DNA of 64,000 nt from JBFLYO01 sp040756745 (GTDB lineage: Bacteria > Bacteroidota > Ignavibacteria > UBA10030 > UBA6906), in the NCBI GenBank assembly GCA_040756745.1, contig JBFLYO010000002.1:102092-166091 (forward strand), written 5' to 3'. The position numbers and the translations under genes were made by a program. Of the stretch, positions 51,044 to 59,423 are shown one piece after another; within the stretch, counting starts at the first letter, position 1, and each line of letters opens with the position of its first letter. Under the pieces are notes generated by a model. The model saw only the letters and a program-made list of their open reading frames with translations. It did not search any database and had not been told where the DNA came from.

Positions 51044-52128
51044 GCGACGTGCAACTGATGAAAGGGAATGAGGCCCTCGCGGAAGCGGCAATCCGCGCGG
51101 GGTGTAACGCCTATTTCGGATATCCCATCACGCCACAATCAGAGATCCTTGAATATCTGTCAGACGAAGGCCGGCAACGGGGCATGATCGTGCTGCAGGC
51201 GGAGAGCGAAGTCGCGTCGATCAACATGGTCTATGGCGCGGCGGGTGCCGGAGCCCGCGTCATGACGTCCTCGTCAAGTCCCGGCATCAGCCTGATGCAG
51301 GAGGGGCTGTCGTACATCGCGAGCGCCGAACTCCCCTGTCTCGTTGTCAACGTTAACCGCGGCGGCCCGGGCCTCGGGACGATCCAACCCTCGCAGGGAG
51401 ACTACTTCCAGGCCGTCAAGGGGGGAGGGCACGGCGATTACCATCTGATCGTGCTCGCCCCGGCAAGCGTGCAGGAGATGGCGGACTTCGTGTACGACGC
51501 GTTCGATCTTGCCGACCGCTACCGCACGCCCGTGATGATCCTTGCCGACGGGGCGCTCGGTCAAATGATGGAAAAGGTGCGCTTCCGCGACTACGTCCCG
51601 GCGGAGCATATCCCGCCGAAGCCGTGGGCAACAACGGGGAAGCCGAAAACCCGCGAGCGCAATATCATCACCTCGCTGCATATCCAGCCGGAAAAAATGG
51701 AGCAGATTAATCTCCGGCTTCAGGAGAAATACCGCGACATCGGAAAGAATGAGGTGCGCTCTCAGAGCTTCCAGACAGATGATGCGGAGTATCTCATCGT
51801 CGCCTACGGCCTCGCTGCCCGCATCGGGCAGGGGGCGGTGGAGATGGCGCGCGCCCAGGGAGTGCGGGCCGGTCTGCTCCGTCCCATCACGCTCTACCCG
51901 TTTCCATCGGCGGAGCTCCGCCGTCTGGCGGGACAGGTCCACGGAATGCTGGTGGTCGAGATGAACGCCGGCCAAATGGTCGAGGATGTGCGTCTTGCCG
52001 TGGAGGGACGCGTGCCCGTCGAATTCTACGGACGCATGGGAGGGATCATCCCCTCACCCGACGAGGTGGTGCGGGCCCTCGAAAGCATCGTCAAACGGGA
52101 CGTAGCACAGCACGCGGAGGTCTACTGA
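51040..52128 (+). CDS. 2-oxoacid:ferredoxin oxidoreductase alpha subunit (VorB/KorA type)
   Basis: 362 residues. The pyrimidine-binding domain opens with GNEALAEAAIRAGCNAYFGYPITPQSEI, typical of KorA/VorB alpha subunits (YPITP). The transketolase-C-like domain ends with VVEMNAGQM. GTG 51040 was chosen: it overlaps the ferredoxin stop and follows AAAGGGAAC. Substrate (2-oxoglutarate, branched-chain 2-oxoacid or 2-oxobutyrate) cannot be read from the sequence. Confidence 0.92.
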   Translation: MSDVQLMKGNEALAEAAIRAGCNAYFGYPITPQSEILEYLSDEGRQRGMIVLQAESEVASINMVYGAAGAGARVMTSSSSPGISLMQEGLSYIASAELPCLVVNVNRGGPGLGTIQPSQGDYFQAVKGGGHGDYHLIVLAPASVQEMADFVYDAFDLADRYRTPVMILADGALGQMMEKVRFRDYVPAEHIPPKPWATTGKPKTRERNIITSLHIQPEKMEQINLRLQEKYRDIGKNEVRSQSFQTDDAEYLIVAYGLAARIGQGAVEMARAQGVRAGLLRPITLYPFPSAELRRLAGQVHGMLVVEMNAGQMVEDVRLAVEGRVPVEFYGRMGGIIPSPDEVVRALESIVKRDVAQHAEVY

Positions 52129-52129
52129 C

Positions 52130-52942
52130 ATGGCGCAGCATCTGGCTCAACCGAATCCCGTGGACGCAGGAGTGTCGACCGACGGCCTCGATTGTGTGTA
52201 CATGCGCCCGTCGGAGACGCTTACAGACACACCATTGCATTATTGCCCGGGGTGCGCCCACGGAGTCGTGCACCGCATCCTCATGGAGGTGGTCGAAGAA
52301 CTTGGCATCCAGGAGAAGACCATCGGTGTGGCTCCAGTCGGCTGTTCGGTCTTCGCCTACCACTACATGAATATCGATATGCAGGAGGCGGCACATGGAA
52401 GAGCGTCGGCCGTCGCCTCGGCAATCAAGCGCATCCTCCCCGATCGGATTGTCTTCTCCTATCAGGGGGACGGAGACCTGGCGGCGATCGGAACGGCTGA
52501 AACGATCCATACCGCCAACCGCGGCGAAAACATCCTCGTCGTGTTTATCAACAACGCGATCTACGGGATGACCGGTGGGCAAATGGCACCCACGACGCTC
52601 CTGGGCATGAAGACGACGACGTCTCCAACTGGACGGACGGTGGAAACGGCGGGCTTTCCTTTGAAGATCGCCGACATCGTGGCAACGCTCCCCGGCACCT
52701 GTTACGTCACCAGGCATTCCGTCCATACGCCAAATGCCGTCCGGCAACTCAAGAAGGCGATCACCCGGTCATTCCAGTATCAGAAAGAACACCGGGGGAC
52801 CTGCTTCGTGGAAGTCGTCTCCAACTGCCCCTCGGGGTGGAAGATGACTCCCCTGGAGGCCAACAAGTGGCTTGCGGAGAACATGTTCCCGCTCTACCCT
52901 CCCGGCGACCTCAAGGTGCCGGGTGAAAGGAGCAAGCCATGA
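52130..52942 (+). CDS. 2-oxoacid:ferredoxin oxidoreductase beta subunit (thiamine diphosphate-binding)
   Basis: 270 residues. The ThDP motif is YQGDGDLAAIG...VVFINNAIYGMTGGQM (GDGD followed by NN). The YCPGCAHGVVHR and GVAPVGCSVFA Cys-containing loops are characteristic of the VorA/KorB group. It starts one base after the alpha subunit stop and overlaps the gamma start (ATGA). Confidence 0.93.
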   Translation: MAQHLAQPNPVDAGVSTDGLDCVYMRPSETLTDTPLHYCPGCAHGVVHRILMEVVEELGIQEKTIGVAPVGCSVFAYHYMNIDMQEAAHGRASAVASAIKRILPDRIVFSYQGDGDLAAIGTAETIHTANRGENILVVFINNAIYGMTGGQMAPTTLLGMKTTTSPTGRTVETAGFPLKIADIVATLPGTCYVTRHSVHTPNAVRQLKKAITRSFQYQKEHRGTCFVEVVSNCPSGWKMTPLEANKWLAENMFPLYPPGDLKVPGERSKP

Positions 52943-53508
52943 AGCACGAACTGCTCATCGCCGGCTTTGGAGGACAGGGTGTCCTCTCCATGGGAATGAC
53001 GCTTGCCTACGCCGGGATGGTGGAAGGCAAGGAGATCAGCTGGATGCCGTCGTATGGGCCGGAAATGCGGGGCGGGACCGCCAACTGTATCGTGATTGTT
53101 TCCGACGCGCTGATCAGCTCGCCAATCCTGACATCGTTCGACACCGTGATTGCGCTGAACCAACCGTCCCTCGACAAGTTCGAGAGCGCCGTCCGGCCCG
53201 GCGGACTGCTGCTGTATGAGTCCACCAACGTCATCAACCCCCCCCGGCGCACCGACATCCAGATTGTCCCGGTCGCCGCAGCGGTCGAAGCAACGAAGCT
53301 GAAGAACCAGAAGACAATGAACATGATTGTGCTCGGCGCATTCCTCGAACGATCGCACGTCGTCGGCACGGAATCGGTGATGGCAGCGCTCGCCAAGGTG
53401 CTGCCGGAGCGGTACCATCACCTGCTGCCGTTGAATGAGACGGCACTCAGGCGGGGGATGGAGATTGTGACAAAATCTGAATTCAGATATCAGATATCGG
53501 ATATCTAA
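52939..53508 (+). CDS. 2-oxoacid:ferredoxin oxidoreductase gamma subunit
   Basis: 189 residues. GFGGQGVLSMGMTLAYAG and SYGPEMRGGTANCIVIVSD are the gamma-domain hallmarks. It completes the delta-alpha-beta-gamma set. Its last codons (FRYQISDI) and stop lie inside a long near-palindrome, so the native C-terminus may have been altered by that repeat. Confidence 0.92.
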   Translation: MKHELLIAGFGGQGVLSMGMTLAYAGMVEGKEISWMPSYGPEMRGGTANCIVIVSDALISSPILTSFDTVIALNQPSLDKFESAVRPGGLLLYESTNVINPPRRTDIQIVPVAAAVEATKLKNQKTMNMIVLGAFLERSHVVGTESVMAALAKVLPERYHHLLPLNETALRRGMEIVTKSEFRYQISDI

Positions 53509-53538
53509 TATCAGAATTCGGGCCGCCGGAGGCGGCCC
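53479..53538. repeat. Two consecutive hairpins at the end of the oxidoreductase operon
   Basis: First, near-perfect 20-bp arms (53479-53498 and 53500-53519, 18 of 20 paired) built from GATATC units and bounded by GAATTC. Second, perfect 8-bp arms GGGCCGCC/GGCGGCCC (53520-53527, 53531-53538). No T-run follows. Probably a composite terminator or RNA-protecting element. Confidence 0.7.
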
Positions 53539-53562
53539 GTGGGGTAGTCAGAGGAGGATCAC

Positions 53563-53811
53563 ATGGAACCACGATGCGTCAAGTCATGCAAAGGTCTCTG
53601 CGCCGCTCTTGAGGTGGCGGAGCGTAGAGAGCAGGAGGGCATTCGCATGTATAAGGAATATGCCGACGGCTGCGATTATCCTGACGTGAAAGAGATCCTG
53701 GAGTCTCTCATCCGCGACAGGGAACAGGCGGTAAAGACCCTCCAGGAGAAACGGGCGATCCTGGCGGTGAAGTTCGAAATGGTCGAGAGAATCAACGAGA
53801 GCTTCGCCTGA
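53563..53811 (+). CDS. Small helical protein, ferritin-like half?
   Basis: 82 residues, mostly helical, with three N-terminal cysteines (CVKSCKGLC). The segment AALEVAERREQEGIRMYKEYADGC and the later LIRDREQAVKTLQEKR resemble one half of a rubrerythrin four-helix bundle, but the E-x2-H metal motif is absent. Start ATG follows AGAGGAGGATCAC. Ends one base before a related gene. No firm family. Confidence 0.6.
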   Translation: MEPRCVKSCKGLCAALEVAERREQEGIRMYKEYADGCDYPDVKEILESLIRDREQAVKTLQEKRAILAVKFEMVERINESFA

Positions 53812-53812
53812 C

Positions 53813-54064
53813 ATGCCACGCCCGCGCCACGACGAGCTCGATTGGGCGGCGATGTCACTCCAGGAGATCCTGCGACTTGCGATCGCCGATGAGGAGGAGG
53901 CACGAGACTACTACCGTCACGCCGCAGCAATGGCGGGCGACTGCAGGACCAGACGGTTGCTGCTCTCCCTCTCATCCATGGAACAAGAGCACGCCGACAC
54001 GCTGCGGAAGGAGCTCGAAGAGCTGACGCTCCAAAGGAGCCTCGAGGAAGGGATCGCCGATTGA
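53813..54064 (+). CDS. Rubrerythrin/ferritin-like half-domain protein
   Basis: 83 residues, all helical. LRLAIADEEEARDYYRHAAAM and LSSMEQEHADTLRKELEEL supply the first-helix Glu and the ExxH of a two-helix ferritin-like unit; two such chains would be needed to build a diiron bundle. Possible roles are peroxide or iron handling beside the oxygen-sensitive oxidoreductase. Pairing with the preceding small helical protein is an inference. Confidence 0.7.
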   Translation: MPRPRHDELDWAAMSLQEILRLAIADEEEARDYYRHAAAMAGDCRTRRLLLSLSSMEQEHADTLRKELEELTLQRSLEEGIAD

Positions 54065-54169
54065 TCCCGGTCCAGAACGCACCGCCCCTCCGCACCTGGC
54101 GCTCCGGCCGATGCGCGGGGGCGGAGCCGTGAATTCACCGGTACCAGAGAACGACAGGATCACGACGTT

Positions 54170-55291
54170 GTGAAACACTACACTATTGCATGGCTGCCCG
54201 GTGACGGAATCGGTCGCGAGGTGATGGAGGCGGCCCGTCTGGTGCTCGATGCCGCGGGATTCAGCGCCGACTATCTCCACGGCGACATCGGCTGGGAGTT
54301 CTGGCGCTCGGAGGGCGATGCGTTTCCCCAACGTACCGTTGACCTCCTGAAGCGGGTTGATGCGGCGCTGTTCGGGGCCATCACGTCGAAACCGGTCAAG
54401 GCGGCTGAGGAGGAACTGGTCCCCTCGCTCAAGGGGACCGGGCTCGTGTACCGGTCGCCGATCGTCCGGATGCGGCAGATGTTCGACCTCTACATCTGCC
54501 TGCGGCCCTGCAAGGCGTACCCGAACAATCCGCTGAATCTCAAGGAAGGGATCGACCTCGTGGTCTTCCGTGAGAATACCGAGGATCTGTATGCAGGCGT
54601 CGAGTTCCATCCGGTGCCGACAGAGCTCTCGACAACGCTGACACAGCTCTCGAAGCCCTTTGCTGCGTTCAGGGATATGCCGGGCAATCAGTATGCCGTG
54701 TCGTGCAAGGTCAACACGCGCCGCGGCTCGGAACGGATAGTTCGCGCGGCGTTTGAGTATGCCCGCACCCATGGCAGGAAGAAAGTCACCGTGATCCACA
54801 AGGCCAACGTCGTGCGCGCAAGCGACGGTCTGTTCCTCGAGGAGGCACGACGCGTCGCTGCGGAATTTCCGGACATTCGGATGGACGACGCCAACGTGGA
54901 CGCAATCTGCATGTGGCTGTTGAAGAACCCCCTGAGCTACGACGTTCTGGTTGCCCCCAACCTGTACGGGGACATCATATCGGACCTGGCGGCACAGATG
55001 GTGGGAGGGTTGGGATTCGGCTGCTCTGCGAACATCGGGACGAAACTCGCCGTGTTTGAACCGTCGCATGGATCAGCCCCGAAATATGCCGGCCAATACA
55101 AAGTGAACCCTATCGCGACGATTCTCGCTGCGAAGATGATGCTTGAATGGTTCGGCGAAACCAGTATGGCCCGCGCAATTGAAGATGCAACTGCAGCCGT
55201 GATCAATGAAGGGAAGGTGCGGACATATGACATGGGAGGATCCGCAGGAACGATCGACATGGCACGGGAAATCGCGGGGAGGCTGAAGTGA
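54170..55291 (+). CDS. Isocitrate/homoisocitrate/3-isopropylmalate dehydrogenase-family enzyme
   Basis: 373 residues from GTG 54170 (first residues MKHYTIAWLPGDGIG). VVFRENTEDLYAGVE is the phosphate-loop form found in isocitrate and homoisocitrate dehydrogenases and not the ELTGG form of LeuB. NLYGDIISDLAAQMVGG and PSHGSAPKYAGQ complete the metal and cofactor sites. It oxidatively decarboxylates, or in reverse carboxylates, a 2-hydroxy-3-carboxy acid. Coupled (GTGA) to the HMG-CoA-lyase-like gene. Substrate unresolved. Confidence 0.88.
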   Translation: MKHYTIAWLPGDGIGREVMEAARLVLDAAGFSADYLHGDIGWEFWRSEGDAFPQRTVDLLKRVDAALFGAITSKPVKAAEEELVPSLKGTGLVYRSPIVRMRQMFDLYICLRPCKAYPNNPLNLKEGIDLVVFRENTEDLYAGVEFHPVPTELSTTLTQLSKPFAAFRDMPGNQYAVSCKVNTRRGSERIVRAAFEYARTHGRKKVTVIHKANVVRASDGLFLEEARRVAAEFPDIRMDDANVDAICMWLLKNPLSYDVLVAPNLYGDIISDLAAQMVGGLGFGCSANIGTKLAVFEPSHGSAPKYAGQYKVNPIATILAAKMMLEWFGETSMARAIEDATAAVINEGKVRTYDMGGSAGTIDMAREIAGRLK

Positions 55292-56214
55292 CGGGTCCGT
55301 TCGTCATCCATGAGGTGGGCATGCGGGACGGTCTCCAGATGGAGCATGTCACCGTTCCCACTGCGACGAAACTCAGATGGATCCGGACGCTCATGGCCTC
55401 CGGGGTGGACATCATCCAGGTGGGGTCGTTCGTTCATCCCGATAAGGTCCCGCAGATGGCCGATACCGACGACCTCTTCCGCGAGGTCGCCGTGGAACGG
55501 ACCGGCTCGCCCTCGATCATTCTCTCCGGGCTTGTGCTGAACGAGAAGGGACTTGACCGCGGAATGGTGTGCGGCGTTGACATGTTCTGCATGGGGGTCT
55601 CGGCCAGCGAGACGCATAGCAGAAAAAACACGGGGATGGGAGTGGCCGAGGCCACCGACCGCATCATCGCGATGGCGCGACGAGCGATCGCAGCCGGAAA
55701 GAACGTGCAGGTCTCGGTCCAGTCCGCCTTCGGCTGCGGATTCGAGGGAAGAGTTCCACCCTCGAAGGTGCTCGAAATCATCACACGATACCTCGATGCC
55801 GGTCTCACGGGGATCTCTCTTGCCGATACTGCGGGGCACGCAACGCCCGACCGGGTAGAGGAGCTGTTCGAGGCAATCGTGAAGCTCGAAAGCAATGTCG
55901 AACTCGCCTGCCATTTCCACAATACCTACGGGATGGGGATGGCAAACGTCTATGCGGCGATGAGGGGTGGAGTGAGATCGCTCGAATGCTCCGTAGCCGG
56001 ACTTGGCGGATGTCCATTTACGAAGATCGCCGGCGGGAACGTCTGCACCGAAGACCTTGTCCACATGCTGCAGCGCATGGGGTTGCGAGCCGATATCAAT
56101 CTCCCCGTCCTCACACGGCTCGCCGGCGAGGTAGCGGAGTTCTTCGGGAGGGAGATGCCCGGCACGGTCTACAGAACAGGCCCGATTCCGGCGGACGGAG
56201 CTGCCCATGACTAA
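55288..56214 (+). CDS. HMG-CoA-lyase-family (DRE-TIM) acyl-CoA lyase
   Basis: 308 residues from GTG 55288. The opening HEVGMRDGLQ holds the catalytic Arg-Asp, ELACHFHNTYGM the metal His pair, and GLGGCPFTKIAGGNVCTED the catalytic Cys and Asn of HMG-CoA lyases. It should cleave, or form, a 3-hydroxy-acyl-CoA into acetyl-CoA and a 2-oxoacid or ketone. It is followed by a CoA-transferase and LeuCD-like hydro-lyase, so (citramalyl/homocitryl/citryl)-CoA is a more likely substrate than HMG-CoA. That is inference. Confidence 0.87.
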   Translation: MTGPFVIHEVGMRDGLQMEHVTVPTATKLRWIRTLMASGVDIIQVGSFVHPDKVPQMADTDDLFREVAVERTGSPSIILSGLVLNEKGLDRGMVCGVDMFCMGVSASETHSRKNTGMGVAEATDRIIAMARRAIAAGKNVQVSVQSAFGCGFEGRVPPSKVLEIITRYLDAGLTGISLADTAGHATPDRVEELFEAIVKLESNVELACHFHNTYGMGMANVYAAMRGGVRSLECSVAGLGGCPFTKIAGGNVCTEDLVHMLQRMGLRADINLPVLTRLAGEVAEFFGREMPGTVYRTGPIPADGAAHD

Positions 56215-57424
56215 CGATTCCACCGCACTGCACGGCATTCTCGACGGGATCCGGGTGCTCGACCTGACCAATGTCCTGTCCGGCCCCTTCGCGACGCTGC
56301 ATCTGGCACTGCTCGGCGCGGAGGTCATCAAGATCGAGAACCCTGTCGATGGAGATCTTGCGCGAAAACTCGGGTGCGTTCCTGAGTATAACCGGCGGCT
56401 GATGGGGACAAGCTTCCTTGCGCAAAATGCGAACAAGAAGTCGATGACGCTGAACCTCAAGTCGCCGGAGGGAAAGGAGGTCTTCAAGAAACTCGCCGCG
56501 TCGGCGGACGTGGTTGTTGAAAACTTCCGCCCTGATGTGATGCGCCGGCTCGGGCTCTCGTACGAGGTCCTGAGCGCCGTAAACCCGCGGCTTGTCTATT
56601 GCGCCGTCTCCGGGTTCGGGCAAAGCGGACCCGATGCGCTCAAGCCGGCGTATGACCAGATCATCCAGGGGCTCAGCGGGGAGATGGCGATCAACGGCGA
56701 CGAGCGGCTGAACCCGCTTCGTGCAGGGTTCCCGGTGTGCGACACCGTCGGAGGTCTGAACGCGGCCTTCGCCGTCATGGCTGCCCTCTTCTATCGCGAG
56801 CGGACCGGCGAGGGGCAGTTCATCGACGTCGCGCTGCTTGATTCGATCATGCCGCTCATGGGGTGGGTGGTGGCGAACCTGATGATTGGTGGGCAACAAC
56901 CGATTGCCATGGGGAACGATAACTTCACCGCAGCACCATCGGGTGTCTTCAAGACGCGCGACGGGTATATCAACATTGCTGCAAATAAACAGGAACAGTG
57001 GGAAGCGGTCGCAGACGTACTAGGTGTGCCCGAGCTCAAGGAGGATCCACGGTTTAAGGAACGGGACACGAGGAAGAAGAACAGACAGGCGCTGACTCCT
57101 CTCCTGGAGGCGCAACTCGTGCTTCGTGACACCGCGGAATGGGTGGAAGCGCTCAATGTGCACGACGTCCCCGCCGGCGCGATCCTGACGCTTGATGCAG
57201 CGCTCCGCCAGCCGCAGGTTGAGCGCCGGAAGACATTCGCGTCGGTCGAGGTGGAAGGAATTGGCAAGATATCGCTGTTCAATTTGACAGCGAAGTTTAC
57301 GAAGACACCGGGGTCTGTCACGTCGCCTCCGCCGAGGCTTGGGGAGCATACCTGCGAGGTGTTGAAGAGCGTGGGGTATGGGGAGAGGGAGATCGAGGAT
57401 CTGAGGAAGACAGGAGTAGTGTGA
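56207..57424 (+). CDS. Class III (CaiB/BaiF family) CoA-transferase
   Basis: 405 residues. Family hallmarks: GIRVLDLTNVLSGPFATLHLALLGAEVIKIENP, with the catalytic Asp in PVDGD or the following loop, RNKSMTL-like NKKSMTLNLKSPEGKE, YCAVSGFGQSGP, and the late PAGAILTLDAALRQPQ. It moves CoA from a donor acyl-CoA to a dicarboxylic or tricarboxylic acid. Overlaps the lyase gene by 8 bases, so it likely makes the lyase's CoA-thioester substrate. Confidence 0.9.
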   Translation: MTNDSTALHGILDGIRVLDLTNVLSGPFATLHLALLGAEVIKIENPVDGDLARKLGCVPEYNRRLMGTSFLAQNANKKSMTLNLKSPEGKEVFKKLAASADVVVENFRPDVMRRLGLSYEVLSAVNPRLVYCAVSGFGQSGPDALKPAYDQIIQGLSGEMAINGDERLNPLRAGFPVCDTVGGLNAAFAVMAALFYRERTGEGQFIDVALLDSIMPLMGWVVANLMIGGQQPIAMGNDNFTAAPSGVFKTRDGYINIAANKQEQWEAVADVLGVPELKEDPRFKERDTRKKNRQALTPLLEAQLVLRDTAEWVEALNVHDVPAGAILTLDAALRQPQVERRKTFASVEVEGIGKISLFNLTAKFTKTPGSVTSPPPRLGEHTCEVLKSVGYGEREIEDLRKTGVV

Positions 57425-57446
57425 CGACTGTGAGACTGGAGGACGA

Positions 57447-57528
57447 GGGGACATGGGGACGGGGGGACGAGGAGACAAGGAGAGTTGGTGAGGTGTGCGT
57501 CTCCTTTTCCCCAAGTCCCCCTGTCCCC
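57447..57528. repeat. Long GGGGAC-type inverted repeat
   Basis: 30-base arms (57447-57476 and 57499-57528, 25 of 30 paired, no gaps, 22-base loop). The left arm is purine-rich with GGGGAC steps, the right arm is its complement. It lies between the class III CoA-transferase and the LeuC-like gene and could reduce read-through or protect the mRNA. The rest of the 155-base gap shows nothing else. Confidence 0.75.
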
Positions 57529-57579
57529 GTGTCTCTGTGAAACAATGGCACGCAGCAGCCACCCGAGCGTCGGTGCACT

Positions 57580-58872
57580 ATGAGCATGACCATTGCCGAA
57601 AAGATCCTCGCGCACGCCAGCGGCCTGCCGGCCGTGAAGCCGGGAGACGTCGTGGAACCGCGTGTTGACCTCGCCATGTCGCATGAGAACGCGGCGCTGG
57701 TGATCAACCAGTTCCTCGAAGTGTACCGCGACACAGGCCTCCAGCCGAAGGTGTGGGACGCCTCAAAAGTTGCAATCATCTTTGACCACCGGGTGCCGGC
57801 GGAGTCAGCGAAGACCGCGGGGAACCAGAAAAAGGTGCGCGACTTCGTGGCAAAGTATGCCATCTCGAAGTTCCATGACATTCGCGGCGACGTCGGCGGG
57901 ATCTGCCATCAGATTCTTCCGGAGAGCGGCTATGTGCGCCCCGGAGCCGTTGTGGTCGGTACCGATTCGCACACCACCAGCCACGGTGCCCTCGGCGCAT
58001 TTGCCTTCGGCATTGGCGCGACGGAGATGGCGAGCGTCTGGGCGCTCGGCACAGCGGTCAACGTCGAAGTGCCGGCGACGATCAAGGTCGTTGTCTCCGG
58101 TGCATTTCCTCCATACGTGGGACCGAAGGACCTCATCCTTCACCTGATTGGGAGGATCAGCGCACAGGGGGCGAATTTCAAAGTGCTGGAATTTCACGGC
58201 GAGACGATCAGCGCAATGCCGACCTCGGGACGTCTCGTCCTCTGCAACATGTCGGTGGAGGCCGGGGCGACGGCGGGGATCGTACCGGCCGACGACGAAA
58301 CGGCACGATATCTGCGTGAAGAAGCCGGCATGGCGGGTGAGTGGGAGCGGATCGTGCCGGATCGCGACGCACAGTATGCGCAAGTCATCACGATCGACGT
58401 GACATCGCTGGAACCGCAGATCGCGTGCCCGCACACGGTCGACAATGTGAAACCGGTCGGCGGCGTTGAAGGGACGAAGGTTGACCAGGTCGTCATCGGC
58501 TCCTGCACCAACGGGCGGCTTGACGATCTGGCAATTGCTGCTTCGCTAATTCGCGGAAGAAAGGTGGCGCACGGGACGCGCATGCTGGTCTTCCCGGCGT
58601 CGGGCAAGATCTACCGCCAGGCGCTGGAACGGGGGTACGTCGCGGACTTCATGTCGGCCGGCGCTGTGGTGATGAATCCCGGCTGCGGCCCCTGTCTGGG
58701 AGTCCACGAAGGTGCGCTTGGCGACGGCGAGACCGCGCTCTCCACGACAAACAGGAATTTTAAGGGACGCATGGGGAATCCCAACGCACAGGTGTATCTC
58801 TGTTCTCCCGCCGTTGCCGCGGCTTCGGCGGTCACAGGCATGATCACTGACCCCCGGAAAGGAGCGAAGTGA
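57580..58872 (+). CDS. LeuC-like hydro-lyase large subunit (archaeal-type IPM isomerase/homoaconitase)
   Basis: 430 residues, the length of archaeal-type LeuC/HacA and shorter than E. coli LeuC. The [4Fe-4S] ligands are Cys in GSCTNGR and both in NPGCGPCLG. GTDSHTTSHGALGAFAFGIGATEMA and AQPTVDNVKPV-like HTVDNVKPVGG are the aconitase-family signatures. It isomerises a 2-substituted malate to a 3-substituted malate via an unsaturated acid. Substrate could be isopropylmalate, citramalate, homocitrate or dimethylmalate. Confidence 0.9.
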   Translation: MSMTIAEKILAHASGLPAVKPGDVVEPRVDLAMSHENAALVINQFLEVYRDTGLQPKVWDASKVAIIFDHRVPAESAKTAGNQKKVRDFVAKYAISKFHDIRGDVGGICHQILPESGYVRPGAVVVGTDSHTTSHGALGAFAFGIGATEMASVWALGTAVNVEVPATIKVVVSGAFPPYVGPKDLILHLIGRISAQGANFKVLEFHGETISAMPTSGRLVLCNMSVEAGATAGIVPADDETARYLREEAGMAGEWERIVPDRDAQYAQVITIDVTSLEPQIACPHTVDNVKPVGGVEGTKVDQVVIGSCTNGRLDDLAIAASLIRGRKVAHGTRMLVFPASGKIYRQALERGYVADFMSAGAVVMNPGCGPCLGVHEGALGDGETALSTTNRNFKGRMGNPNAQVYLCSPAVAAASAVTGMITDPRKGAK

Positions 58873-58873
58873 T

Positions 58874-59377
58874 ATGCCGACGGTTGTCCTGACGCTGGGC
58901 GATGATGTCTCGACGGACGTGATCTATCCGGGGCGATACATGGCGACGGTGCTGCCAACGGAGACGCCGCAATATGCGTTCGCGGACATGGCGGAGTTCA
59001 ATGCACGGTTGAAGAGCGGAGGTGTGGCCGGGGGGAGCATCGTTGCCGCGGGAAGGAATTTCGGATGCGGCTCGTCGCGCGAGCAGGCGGTCTCCACGCT
59101 CAAGGGACACGACCTGACGATCGTGGCCTGGAGCTTTGCGCGGATCTTCCTGCAGAATGCAGTGAACCTGGGGCTCACCATCATCACTGCGCCAGGGTTT
59201 GTCGCGAAAGAGGGAGATGAGGTTGAGCTGTTCCCGGAGGGGGTACGGAATCGAACGACGGGGACAAGCTATCCCATTGTGCCGCTCCCGCCGGCGCGTC
59301 GCGCGATCATCGAGGCGGGGGGTTTGATCGCATACACGCGTGCGCGGGTGCTCGCGGCTGGAGGAAAGCTGCGATGA
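58874..59377 (+). CDS. LeuD-like hydro-lyase small subunit
   Basis: 167 residues, the swivel domain. GDDVSTDVIYPGRYMATVL and GRNFGCGSSREQAV are the family motifs. The specificity loop after PGRY reads MAT, unlike the YLVY-type loop described for archaeal isopropylmalate isomerase and near to, but not the same as, the YLRT loop of homoaconitase. This argues against assuming a plain leucine enzyme. It starts one base after the large-subunit stop. Confidence 0.9.
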   Translation: MPTVVLTLGDDVSTDVIYPGRYMATVLPTETPQYAFADMAEFNARLKSGGVAGGSIVAAGRNFGCGSSREQAVSTLKGHDLTIVAWSFARIFLQNAVNLGLTIITAPGFVAKEGDEVELFPEGVRNRTTGTSYPIVPLPPARRAIIEAGGLIAYTRARVLAAGGKLR

Positions 59378-59423
59378 ATCGGGAGTCGTCCACAACGTCA
59401 GGACAATGAGAAGGACGGTGCTC

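Noticed and set aside
54170..59377. Simple leucine biosynthesis operon (leuBCD)
   Set aside because: No leuA, a dehydrogenase with the isocitrate-type ENTEDLYAG loop, and HMG-CoA-lyase and CoA-transferase genes inside the cluster.
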